Positions 25,095-35,085 of a DNA stretch of 64,000 nucleotides are shown piece after piece. Position numbers and translations under genes: made by a program. Origin of the DNA: Marasmius tenuissimus (taxonomy: Eukaryota > Basidiomycota > Agaricomycetes > Agaricales > Marasmiaceae); NCBI GenBank assembly GCA_029532415.1, contig JAQOTA010000020.1, positions 930,001-994,000 of the forward strand, read 5' to 3'. The notes under the pieces were generated by a model. That model searched no databases, was not told where the DNA came from, and saw only the letters and a program-made list of their open reading frames with translations. Each line of letters starts with the position of its first letter. Position 1 is the stretch's first letter.

Positions 25095-25692
25095 TACCCA
25101 CCCCCTTCTTCTACGACTGTTCATGACCCCAGTATACCCCTATCATACCCCGTTATTTACATACAAGACGTTCGTTCATTCTTTCTTCTCTCTCTCTTTT
25201 ATTTATACCTCTGATGTATGTGTATGTATAAGAACCACAAAGTGTACGAAGAAGCTAGAAGACTTGTTGTACGCAATACATATCAGCCACTCTTTCTTGC
25301 AAGTTGGAAGGCACGCGCGACTTTCCCCCTGTACCTTCCTTCCCCCACCTATCCATCAATCGACAATAAACGACGTTCCGCGGGAGATACAATGCCCATT
25401 CCGCTGTTCACAAACGAACGACTTGCTTGGCAGCTAGCTCGGGAGAATCATCCAACGGGTCTGATTGACATTAGCATTGGCATCAAATCGAAAAAAAAAT
25501 AAAAATAATAATCAGTAATGGAAGAGAGCGTGAAGCCCCGAACATCTTTTTTCTCCTGGACCTGTCACTGTGAGCCCCGCGGAACGCGAGTGTCCAAGGC
25601 ATCATGAATCATCGTGTCAAAGCTGGTAAGTATATTTGAATCGGAGAAGAGTTGTGGCATGAAAGGTAGCTGCGGTCAAAGCTGTTTATATC

Positions 25693-25793
25693 ACCCGCCT
25701 AGCTCAATCGGATAGAGCGTCAGACTCTTATACCTAGCCGGACCAAGACAAGGGGTGATCTGAAGGCTGCGAGTTCGACCCTCGCGGTGGGCT
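25693..25793 (+). tRNA. tRNA-Lys(CTT) copy 1, 27-nt intron
   Basis: Exon 1 25693-25730, intron 25731-25757 at the canonical site after position 37, exon 2 25758-25793. D-arm GCTC/GAGC, anticodon stem TCAGA/TCTGA with loop CTCTTAA (anticodon CTT), T-arm GCGAG/CTCGC with TTCGACC, acceptor CCCGCC/GGTGGG. Position 1 is A opposite C72, a mismatch that the other copies lack. A T6 Pol III terminator lies at 25819-25824. Confidence 0.85.
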
Positions 25794-27107
25794 ATTGACC
25801 ATGTGATGGGTGCAGATATTTTTTGGGAAATTATCAAAGTATGTTTTGACCCTCAATGGAGTGTCGTACATCGAAAACATTCAATCAAACTACTTAGACT
25901 CCTTGTGAGCCTCAAATTCATGCTCTAACCAGGACTCTCTTTCCGCAGCTGCAAACAAAAAAAAAACAAACTTGTCGGTGAGATCCAAGGATCGGACGTC
26001 GGAGAACTGAATTTGGTGATCAAGCAGCAAGCTCTTAGGCGGAAAGACCCTTTTACCACGCTATCATACGACCTTCCCCTCAATTAAGACAACTAGACTA
26101 GGAAGAAATGATCCGTATATCAGCGGGAGTGATTGGCATCATATCGAGTGGCAAGTCGCGTCGAATAAGTATGATCCTTTGCCCTGTGTCAAAAACTGGC
26201 TTGGCTTTGGATATCCGAGAACTGGTCAGGGGTTCCGCATCGACGATACCCAGTTACATTCTGCGGCGGAGTACTTGGGTCGAACAAGCTGACAGACTTT
26301 TTTGTGTGTATCTGGACTACCTTCTTCTGAACACCGATGTAATTTTTTGGTTCCTTGTTTTGGAGTCGGACATTGACTTTCCCCCTACTCAGCCTAGGAT
26401 AGTCACGAAGGCACGGAAAAGCTTTCTACCGCACCCTCTTTACTTACCGTACGAGCGAGAATACTCGAGTTGACATCGACAAGTCGCGTTCTCCAAGCTA
26501 ACACGAGTCTTTGGTGATGGTCATGGACTTTACTTACTAGCACCGTCGTATCGAAGCTACAACTAGACCCCATCACATTCTCGGCGGACTTTGTTCTGTA
26601 CGCAATATAACACTTTTTTGATGGACTTTTTATAGGTCGCGATACCAGCCGCCTCCGTCTACATAGACTAAGGAAATGTTGTCTACCCTCCCGATCGCCT
26701 TTTTCCTCCCCATCCATCCAACTCAACAAACAACTACCAGTAGTACGAAGTTAAATCCGCGGAAGATACTTTCTTAGTTACAAGAATAGCTCAGGAGAAT
26801 TGTCCCACCTTGGACGATTCTATGGGAATTGTCATTGACATCAAGATCAGGAGATGGAGGAAACGTCAAGCTTTGAGTCTCAATCTCATACACACTTGCT
26901 TGAGTACTTTTTCTCAGTCCTGGGGCTCTCTGCGCCTCAGGGAACGCGAGTACGTATCATGAATCATGATACCCGCAAACTGCCTTCTCCTTCGAGTAAA
27001 GCGCTGTAGACGTTGAAATGGACGTGGCCTGTAGGATCTTCTGAATCGGGATACTAACTTGACGCGAAACCGCGGCTCAACTCTACACGGTCAAAGCTGT
27101 TTATATC

Positions 27108-27202
27108 GCCCGCCTAGCTCAATCGGATAGAGCGTCAGACTCTTATAGTGATGATGGCATTGGGTGATCTGAAGGCTGCGAGTTCGACCCTTGCAGTGGG
27201 CT
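27108..27202 (+). tRNA. tRNA-Lys(CTT) copy 2, 21-nt intron
   Basis: Exon 1 27108-27145, intron 27146-27166, exon 2 27167-27202. Same fold as copy 1 with a G1-C72 pair. Weak points: a G-T pair in the T-stem (CTTGC) and a C7-A66 mismatch in the acceptor stem. T7 terminator at 27222-27228. May be active. Confidence 0.8.
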
Positions 27203-27820
27203 ATGTGTTTCTGGGTACGTGTTTTTTTCCCTCCGATACTTTCTGGATGGCGAGAGTGGGAGCACGGTCAAACACTGTCTAGGAGGATAATGTTTCCCCA
27301 GATCAACCCACCCAGTTCGGAATAAGAAGAAGGTTGCCGTAAGTAAACCAGGAGTGGGGACTCTCGGATGACCCCCACAGATCACAGTTCGAGTCGTTCC
27401 ACAACACGACCCTCGTGAGTCATGAGCTGTCATGCTACAAGGATTTGTCTCTCCCTTCACAAACGAAATAACCTCACCCACGCCCCACCGTTGACGACTT
27501 GAGAGATACGCCTCTGTATCACGACATTGGGGAAATTCTATAACTTTGAGAGTTCAAGACAGTCTCGGAGCATAGACGTTGCAGACGGACCGTTGGGTCT
27601 CCCTCTACTTCTATACGGGAATTGTCAATCGGGATCAAATCAAAAACGGAAGAGACGTGAGGTCCGAACATCTCAGTCTTCGGCCTGAGCCCGATGAATC
27701 ATGGATGGACCGTAGACCGTGTCTATCGAATCGAAAAGAGTTGTGGGAAACTGAGTCGGAAATAACCCGAGTAGCTGCGACCCTCTGACGATTTTAACGG
27801 CGGTCAAAGCTGTCTATATT

Positions 27821-27915
27821 GCCTGCCTAGCTCAATCGGATAGAGCGTCAGACTTTCATGGGCTATGTAACATTGAGTGATCTGAAGGCTGCGAGTTTGA
27901 CCCTCGTGGTGGGCT
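27821..27915 (+). tRNA. tRNA-Lys-like copy 3 with anticodon TTC
   Basis: Exon 1 27821-27858, intron 27859-27879, exon 2 27880-27915. The body is that of the Lys copies, but the anticodon loop is CTTTCAA, giving anticodon TTC (Glu). The T-loop is TTTGACC instead of TTCGACC, which alters an internal promoter (B box) and a conserved tertiary pair. Probably a decaying copy rather than a working Glu tRNA. Confidence 0.65.
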
Positions 27916-28216
27916 ATGTATTTGCAATCCCAATGTTTTCTTTTTTTTGGATTGTCATAACCTGAAAAGAAAAGCGGATACCAATCGATCAATTGCCTAC
28001 TGACTACTCTCCTCCACTCTCTGATAATACAGCCAAAAAGGGGTATCGCCTAACAGGCAAAACTCGGGAATTTCAATTCAGTTGTCGTTCGCCCTTGTTG
28101 TACCTTGGCATGCCGGCCGGGGTGGTAAAGTACGTCGAGACAAACGGTTGCGGAACTTCCTGTGAGCCCCGAAGAAGCCCACTAACTGGGCTAGCTCTCT
28201 CTCTCTTTGCATCTGT

Positions 28217-29381
28217 ATGGCACAAATACTGTGTAAAAATTATCTGTTAGATTCGGGTGATATGAGATTCGAGTCCAGCCTGCGAGATTGCATTCCTCAG
28301 TAGACTTTTTATGGATGAGATTTCCCTCGTGGAATGGATTACAAGAAAATTCGAGCCGGAAGACGTCCCCATTCAAGTGACCTCGAGCGAGATTCAACTC
28401 GGGTTCGCGATCCGAGTCGAGTCGACCGTCGAAAGTCCGACTCCAGACAAGGGAATGTTGAGTTGGGGCTGTCTCCCACGCTTCATCCGAGCCACGGGGT
28501 AACCCTTCAGAATTCTTCAAATTCATTTATTGCCTTCTTACATAGCTCTGGCCCTAGCATGAGAAAGGTGTGTGCTCGCAAGCTCCACAATCTATCATCC
28601 CTTCTCGCCAGAGCCAGAAAAATGAGAATTGCAGCCAGTACAAAACCAGCGGCAAAAAAAAGCCTACAAAGAGCTCCAACCCGTCTCTACCAGCAGTGGC
28701 TGCGGTCCAATTATTTTTCCCACCCGTTCCGCCTCCTCGTTTGTACAAACTCAAGAATGAGTAAGGCCCGGGGAGGAGCAAATATTGCCATAAACTGAAA
28801 TGACATACCACAGTGTTTTGTTAGAGCTACGGTTCATTCAAGCAACCTTAAAAACCCTAAAGAGATGGAACCACGATCTTGACAACAACCTACTGATTTA
28901 GTGCGTCAAGAAGCTCCCCCATGGGTAGTTTCTGCCTTGAATTCGCTGATTATGTGTGATCATCCAACGACGACAACGAGGACTTCTCATGTCGGGCAAC
29001 AGAATCTTCAGTGTGCTATTTTGCAGTGAGACCGTACCATCTTCCAACAAAGAACTGCAAGCTACTGCAAGCAACGAGCAGGAAGGAAAGTTGCCAACCT
29101 CCATGCCGGCCGTACCTCACCGGCAGTCAATCGTCCGCGTCAGTAGCTATCAGGACAACATTCGGGAAAAGCGGCATGTCTGCGCTCGCAACGCTACGTG
29201 ATGAGCTTGACTCCCTTTTCAGTGGTTTTGACTCATATCTCCCCCTGTTTTACGGCATCCCATTCAAATCGAGATGTTTTTCTCTCAAAATTTAGGGAGC
29301 TTCAATTGAATATCTGCTGGAAACTCACCTTGCGAGGGAAATCTCACTCATGGAAAGTCCGTCAAAAAGGAAATCTCACAG
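28217..29381 (-). mobile_element. TIR element copy B (left arm), one end missing
   Basis: Reverse orientation relative to copy A. Begins with the TIR (TATGGCACAAATACTGTG) at 28216 and ends inside the other TIR at CTCACAG, 29381, about 67 bp short of a full end. No transposase. Confidence 0.75.
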
Positions 29382-29383
29382 AT

Positions 29384-30615
29384 GTATGGCACAAATACTG
29401 TGTAAAAATTATCTGTGAGATTCGGGTGATATGAGATTCGAGTCCAGCCTGTGAGATTTCCTTTTTGACGGACTTTCCATGAGTGAGATTTCCCTCGCAA
29501 GGTGAGTTTCCAGCAGATATTCAATTGAAGCTCCCTAAATTTTGAGAGAAAAACATCTCGATTTGAATGGGATGCCGTAAAACAGGGGGAGATATGAGTC
29601 AAAACCACTGAAAAGGGAGTCAAGCTCATCACGTAGCGTTGCGAGCGCAGACATGCCGCTTTTCCCGAATGTTGTCCTGATAGCTACTGACGCGGACGAT
29701 TGACTGCCGGTGAGGTACGGCCGGCATGGAGGTTGGCAACTTTCCTTCCTGCTCGTTGCTTGCAGTAGCTTGCAGTTCTTTGTTGGAAGATGGTACGGTC
29801 TCACTGCAAAATAGCACACTGAAGATTCTGTTGCCCGACATGAGAAGTCCTCGTTGTCGTCGTTGGATGATCACACATAATCAGCGAATTCAAGGCAGAA
29901 ACTACCCATGGGGGAGCTTCTTGACGCACTAAATCAGTAGGTTGTTGTCAAGATCGTGGTTCCATCTCTTTAGGGTTTTTAAGGTTGCTTGAATGAACCG
30001 TAGCTCTAACAAAACACTGTGGTATGTCATTTCAGTTTATGGCAATATTTGCTCCTCCCCGGGCCTTACTCATTCTTGAGTTTGTACAAACGAGGAGGCG
30101 GAACGGGTGGGAAAAATAATTGGACCGCAGCCACTGCTGGTAGAGACGGGTTGGAGCTCTTTGTAGGCTTTTTTTTGCCGCTGGTTTTGTACTGGCTGCA
30201 ATTCTCATTTTTCTGGCTCTGGCGAGAAGGGATGATAGATTGTGGAGCTTGCGAGCACACACCTTTCTCATGCTAGGGCCAGAGCTATGTAAGAAGGCAA
30301 TAAATGAATTTGAAGAATTCTGAAGGGTTACCCCGTGGCTCGGATGAAGCGTGGGAGACAGCCCCAACTCAACATTCCCTTGTCTGGAGTCGGACTTTCG
30401 ACGGTCGACTCGACTCGGATCGCGAACCCGAGTTGAATCTCGCTCGAGGTCACTTGAATGGGGACGTCTTCCGGCTCGAATTTTCTTGTAATCCATTCCA
30501 CGAGGGAAATCTCATCCATAAAAAGTCTACTGAGGAATGCAATCTCGCAGGCTGGACTCGAATCTCATATCACCCGAATCTAACAGATAATTTTTACACA
30601 GTATTTGTGCCATAC
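29384..30615 (+). mobile_element. TIR element copy C (right arm), both ends present
   Basis: Same orientation as copy A: left TIR from 29384 and right TIR to 30615 (GTATTTGTGCCATA). About 1.23 kb, no transposase. This is probably the parental insertion from which the palindrome formed. Confidence 0.75.
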
Positions 30616-31789
30616 AGATGCAAACAAAAACTTTGGCGGTGAGATCTTCAAACCACGCTGGTAACGCTTTTTCCCGGGGGAGCTTCACGTAGAAAAAGCT
30701 TGTAATCTACCGTCACCTCAATGGGGGGTAGGACATTTAGGGTGAGAGTGAGACAGACGTCGCAGAACAGAATTTTGCTGATCAAGCTCTTCGAAGTGAC
30801 TCGAAACACGGAAAGACCTTTTACCACTCTATGTTCGACCTTCCCCTCAATTAAGACAACTAGACTAGGAAGAAATGATCCGTATATCAGCGAGGAGCAA
30901 TTTGAGCATCAGATCGAGTTTCGCACGTCGCGTCCTCTCAGCCATTGCCTATTGGCTTTTAAACATCCGAGAACTGGTTAGGGTAGATAATATCCCTCAT
31001 TTACATTCTCGACGGAGTACTTGGGTCGAACAAGCTGACAGACTTTTTTCTGTGTAACTCTTCTGAACACTCGATGTAATTTATGGTTCCTTGTTTGGAG
31101 TCCGACATTCGATTCCTACTCAGGAAGGCACGGAAAAGCTTTCTACCCACCCCTTCCCTCAATGACCGGTACGAATGGGAATACTCAAGTTAAACTTAAA
31201 AGTCGCGTTCTCCAAGCCAACATGAGTCTTTGGTGATGGCCGTCTCACAAGTTAGTTTTGGGACCGTATCAAAGCTGTTTTCGCTTCCGACAACTGACCA
31301 GGGGGTCCGTGGACGCGACCTAAGTTGTCCCCATCACATTCTCAGCGGACTTGTTCTGGCTTCTGTACGTGATATAACGCTTTTTCAGTTTGGAAGGCAT
31401 GGGCTTTTTATAGGTCATGATGTTGTGTGACCTCCCCATCCATCCATCAATCAATAAACAACTGCCAGTAGTACGAAGTTCCGCGGAAGGTACCTTCATG
31501 TTAGAAGAACCACTTGGCAGCTCGGGAGTCGGGACTCGCGAGAATCGTTGACATTGTACATCAAAATCGAGAATGGAGGGAGACGTCAAGCTCGAACATG
31601 TTCCAGAATTCATACATATTTTTCTCAGTCCTCCGCGGAGCTATCAAGACGCAAACCGTGTCAAAGCTGTCTTTTCCAGTCACGAGTAAAGGGTTGTGGA
31701 CATTGTTAGTCTGTAGATTATCCGAGTTCGGGATACTTAGAAACGCGAAACCGTGGCCCAATTCAACATGGTACAGAGCTGTAAATATC

Positions 31790-31875
31790 GCCCGCCTAGC
31801 TCAATCGGATAGAGCGTCAGACTTTTATTCTAAAAGTACATCTGAAGGCTGCGAGTTCGACCCTCGCGGTGGGCT
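31790..31875 (+). tRNA. tRNA-Lys(TTT) copy 4, 12-nt intron
   Basis: Exon 1 31790-31827, intron 31828-31839, exon 2 31840-31875. All stems pair (G1-C72, GCGAG/CTCGC); the anticodon loop is CTTTTAA, anticodon TTT. The shortest intron of the set. T8 run at 31898-31905. Best-folding copy. Confidence 0.85.
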
Positions 31876-32186
31876 ATGAGGAGAAAGGCCGAGAAGTGAT
31901 TTTTTTTATTTGGCTTTACTGGGCACTGAACTCGGCAGTTGGGAGAGGTGCCCGACAGGGAATTGATATCAAATCGCGAGTCGTGAAGCCCGAACATACT
32001 CAGCGCGAGTGTCCAGGGCGCATGGATCATGATGTGTCGAAGCTGGCCTTCAGCTTCATTGAGGAAAGGGGTATGGCTAGACAGTAGACCCCATGAGTTG
32101 AAAATAATGCATTCACACAAGCTTCTCCTTACCCATACCCACAAAACACCCCTCCCAACTTGATACAGGTCAAAGCTGAATTTATC

Positions 32187-32644
32187 GCCCGCCTAGCTCA
32201 ATCGGATAGAGCGTCAGATTCTTACTGGGTTTTGCATAATAGCGTGAACATGCGAAAAAAATATTTCGCCTTACGTCACCCGGTCCGCCCTTCCTGCCAC
32301 TGGTGCTGGAAACCTCGAGTGGCCTGCTTGGAATGAGCTTTTCGACTTCAATCATGAAAACTGGCTCTTTTCAGGTCTTGGGTACCCTGATCACTCAAAA
32401 TGAGGGTAAATGATCCTACTTGTGGATATCAACAGTCCACATTGCAATCAGGGAGAGTCAGAGCCACTGCAGGATATCCCGGCGGAGGTCAAATTTTCGC
32501 GCTGCCAGTGGCAGGATGTGTCGGACCGGGTGACGTAAGGCAAAATATTTTTTTCGCGTGTTCACGCTATTATGCAAAAGGCAATATGTAGTGCGCTGTA
32601 TGTATGTCATCTGAAGGCTGCGAGTTCGACCCTCGTGGTGGGCT
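32187..32644 (+). tRNA. tRNA-Lys(CTT) copy 5, split by a MITE in its intron
   Basis: 5' half 32187-32224 and 3' half 32609-32644 match the other copies, with position 32 changed from C to T and a G-T pair in the T-stem. The intron (32225-32608) is 384 nt because a 350-bp inverted-repeat element sits in it. A Pol III intron of this size would not be expected to be spliced, and the A and B boxes are now some 400 bp apart, so this copy is probably silent. Confidence 0.8.
32230..32579. mobile_element. MITE inserted in a tRNA intron
   Basis: About 350 bp with inverted ends of roughly 75 bp: TTTTGCATAATAGCGTGAAC at 32230, and its complement ending at 32579, continuing through CCTTACGTCACCCGGTCCG with few mismatches. 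No coding capacity. No convincing target duplication; GG lies next to both ends. Unrelated to the 1.2-kb TIR element. Confidence 0.8.
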
Positions 32645-34021
32645 ATCGTGAAGGTAAATTGATTTTTTGGGGGGGTGGGTATTCTCACAACGAACTATGT
32701 AGTACGAAACCGAAATTGGATATAGAAAAGCGGCACCCATCCATCAAGTTACGTCTCTCTGAATCCTCATCATCTGGCCACTACCAAACGGAAGTTAAAG
32801 GTGGTATGAGCTCACCCGAGCTCATAAGTAACCCCCTGAGATGGAGGGGCGAGCTCGGAATTGCAGCCATCGCTCTCTGGTATCTGTCAGTCACCGTGAC
32901 TTGCTTTCGACTCATTTCCAACACAACTTATCTTGCTAGCATGTCAAAGAAGTGTTGGTGAGAACTATAACACCTCCGAATTCCCTTAAGAGCTTCCCCT
33001 AACCGGATGGCAAGGAGTAGGAAGGCCTCATTCTCAGTACGCAACTGATCGGGAACTACTGTGGCAGCAGACAGCGGCATGGACCTGAATCTTAGGAGGT
33101 GAGTTACTGGGTAAGTCATCTGCTTGCCTACCTACCAGGTGAGTGGTAGTTCCCAGCACTGGGAAAATCAATATGATAGTACTACCATTAGCTAGTGACA
33201 GACAGTTACTGTTTCACGACCGAGTCCAGGCGTGGACAACTGAGCAGTTCGTGATTTCCCACGCCACGATGGTATAAGACCTGCAAGTTTCTCTTTGTAA
33301 CGGGTCGCACGGTCACAGTCGGAGCTCAGAACTGATTTCCGGTCCTCTGTAGAGACGAGGTGAAACGGTAACTGTTAGTAGTCACGACTCTTGAGAAAAA
33401 TTTCCATATGCACGCACACCAATAAATCGATCACCCGGGAATTGCAACATCCGATGCCCCTAGCATCGGTTTCTCTAGGTTCCGTATTGCCGGATGAATT
33501 GGAGAACGGGAAGGAGTCTGTGTGCCTTGACCCGCTGCTCGGATAGTGTCGTTTTGAGAAACTGGCCGCATACTATATCACAGATCTCGTCTAGACTCCA
33601 TGATTTTGTGAACGAGGCGACGGACCCGAAGTTAGAACGCCGTCGAAATCGTAGCTACGCCGAGGTCCAGAATCGATCTTGCCAACAGGAACGATCTCGA
33701 AGTATCGTAAGGTTTTGACCCATGATCGATGAATGATCGAGAGGGACGGAGCTGCGTTTATCGACCATCCTATGACCTGCCAATAATATATCTGGAGCTG
33801 AAGCGATGTAGATTTATGGTTTCGGGGACCTTGGATTCAGGGCCCGCAATGAAGGACAAGATGTTCAAGCTTTGACATGTTGATCCCGATGGCGGGCCTC
33901 GGGTTAACGGACTTGCAATAATCGGATGAAAGGGAAGTAAACTCCGCCGTCGTTCAAATCTCGAGATTTCCGTCTAGGTTTACGGTGTACTGCTACATAG
34001 CCTGAATTGGGGGCCTGTTTT
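32645..34021. other. no supported gene
   Basis: Non-coding spacer between tRNA copies 5 and 6. Open frames are short and lack motifs or a consistent splice pattern. Confidence 0.45.
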
Positions 34022-34090
34022 GAAGGGATGGCTGAGTGGCGGACAAACTTGAAACGTTCACAAGTCATTGCGGTTCAAAGCGTTCCGGAT
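34022..34090 (+). other. tRNA-like sequence, possible class II tRNA remnant
   Basis: ATGGCTGAGTGGC resembles a Ser/Leu-type D-arm (A box). A stem ACTTG/CAAGT and GCGGTTCAAAGCG, resembling a B box/T-arm, follow. No closing acceptor stem and an oversized anticodon loop, so a pseudogene or a SINE head. Confidence 0.3.
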
Positions 34091-34451
34091 TAGGATTACT
34101 CACCCGCCTAACCGGTGACTAATATTGTCTTGATTTATTCCCGAATACCAGTGCTCGGCGGAGGTAGACGATGGGACTGACAGCGATGAAAAACACAAAT
34201 GAACAACACTGAAAGTAGCTGCTTGATCGCGGCCATCCCCCGAGAGTTCCGAACAAATTTGAACGATGATCCATGCACAGAGTGCTCCTCTGACGATGTC
34301 CCGAGACATCTGTGTCTGGAAGGTTCACCGCGTACACGAGCAACAACGTGGGAACCCTACTCAACCTTGAAAGTGAAGTGTTATGATTCAGATGCGTGGA
34401 CCTCCAAAAGAGTCGTTAACAACAATCAATATTTTTGTTCAATTCAGTATT

Positions 34452-34560
34452 CCCCGCCTAGCTCAATCGGATAGAGCGTCAGACTTTTATACTGATGGTC
34501 GACTGATGGTCAATGCCTGTGGTAATTTGAAGGCTGCGAGTTCGACCCTCGCGGTGGGCT
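34452..34560 (+). tRNA. tRNA-Lys(TTT) copy 6, 25-nt intron
   Basis: Exon 1 34452-34499, intron 34500-34524, exon 2 34525-34560. Loop CTTTTAA, anticodon TTT. Position 1 is C opposite C72, and one anticodon-stem pair is G-T (ATTTGA). No nearby strong T-run, so it is probably weak or inactive. Confidence 0.7.
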
Positions 34561-34639
34561 ATGTGGTCCTGATTTCTGTTGACAATACAATACGCAATCA
34601 CCATCTCAACAAATTTCTTTTTGCATCAGCGCAATCACC

Positions 34640-34705
34640 CGAGGAACTTCAAAGTATGTTTGAAGCTCACTCTTTCACATCTCACTGATTGATGTATTCA
34701 GTATG
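34640..34705 (+). pseudogene. decayed exon 1 of gene X family (X2), left of element 2
   Basis: Reads FHISLIDVFSM just before the element, against FHIVLIDVLSM in X1, with an upstream in-frame stop. The last five bases before the LTR (GTATG) are the first five of the intron donor. Continues at 43875. Confidence 0.5.
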
Positions 34706-35072
34706 TGTCATGAATTTCCCTCCTATCTTATCTTTTCTCCTTATCTTATCCTTTTCCATCTTATCTATATCTTATCCCTCACATGACTCGTATCTTATCA
34801 TATGGACACATGGTAGATACATGAAGGGACCCACATGCTGTAGACACATGTTGGTCCTGTTTCAGATACTGTTTCACGATGTCATACCTCACCGTAGACA
34901 CACGCCGCAGTCCTCCAAGTAGTATATAAGAAGTAGATACTCTGCATGTATTCCCCAGTCTTGAGCTGGTTTATTCCTCACCAGTATTGAGTTCTCTATT
35001 CTTTGCCTCATTCTTCGTTGTCTGAAAGCTTAGTGCGACGCGTCACCAGGTCCGAACTGGTGATTGCTGACA
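34706..35072 (+). repeat. 5' LTR of element 2
   Basis: 367 bp. A pyrimidine-rich start with repeated CTTATC words, a TATA box (TATATAA, 34923-34929) and a likely transcription start at about 34957, leaving a U5/R of about 115 bp. Confidence 0.95.
34923..34967 (+). promoter_or_regulatory. LTR promoter and self-priming 5' end
   Basis: TATATAA at 34923-34929; 34 nt downstream begins AGTCTTGAGCT (34957-34967), which is the exact reverse complement of 35075-35085. If transcription starts at this A, the first 11 nt of the RNA can fold onto the site inside the LTR and prime reverse transcription. Confidence 0.7.
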
Positions 35073-35074
35073 TT

Positions 35075-35085
35075 AGCTCAAGACT
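35075..35085 (+). promoter_or_regulatory. primer-binding site for self-priming
   Basis: AGCTCAAGACT, two bases after the 5' LTR. No tRNA-type TGG primer site is found here, and pairing with 34957-34967 is perfect and stops at exactly 11 bp, the length described for Tf1. Confidence 0.7.

Larger units (their letters stand above)
28206..30624. repeat. 2.4-kb palindrome built from the TIR element
   Basis: Arms 28206-29381 and 29449-30624 (1,176 bp each) are reverse complements around a 67-bp spacer (29382-29448). Long open frames translated from both arms agree exactly, and the segments I compared base by base show no mismatch. Each arm is one TIR element body (relative of 3501-4716). The spacer is a single terminal repeat, so the structure is element, shared end, inverted element. 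The outermost 10-11 bp of both arms (TTTGCATCTG / CAGATGCAAA) are host sequence: the right copy continues naturally into GCAAACAAAAAC as at 25949, the left does not. This points to an inverted duplication that copied host flank, not to two independent insertions. Confidence 0.85.
25226..34560. repeat. amplified tRNA-Lys-containing repeat array
   Basis: Sequence around the first tRNA recurs along 9 kb with small and large differences. Landmarks: a block ending GAAGTTCCGCGG (near 25375, 26745 and 31475), ATTGTCATTGACATCA-like words (25470, 26835, 31550), AACGCGAGT before the tRNA (25585, 26943, 32000), AAAGCTGTTTATATC immediately upstream of the tRNA, and a block 300-400 bp downstream with CCTTCCCCTCAATTAAGACA and AAATGATCCGTATATCAGCG (26070-26130 and 30840-30895). 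tRNA-to-tRNA spacing is about 1.4, 0.7, 4.0 (1.6 without the palindrome), 0.4 and 2.3 kb, so units are complete or truncated. No protein-coding gene is supported inside. Confidence 0.8.

Noticed and set aside
28311..30519. Long open frames in the TIR element and palindrome (up to 154 codons)
   Set aside because: They occur on both strands of the same sequence, are duplicated by the palindrome, and carry no transposase or other motif; treated as chance frames.
34022..34090. A seventh tRNA gene (Ser/Leu type)
   Set aside because: A and B box-like words and one stem are present, but no acceptor stem closes; kept only as a tRNA-like remnant.
34689..34922. ORF in the element 2 LTR and the same tail on the chromodomain frame
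   Set aside because: It is the LTR read in one frame, present twice only because the LTR is; no evidence for a protein.
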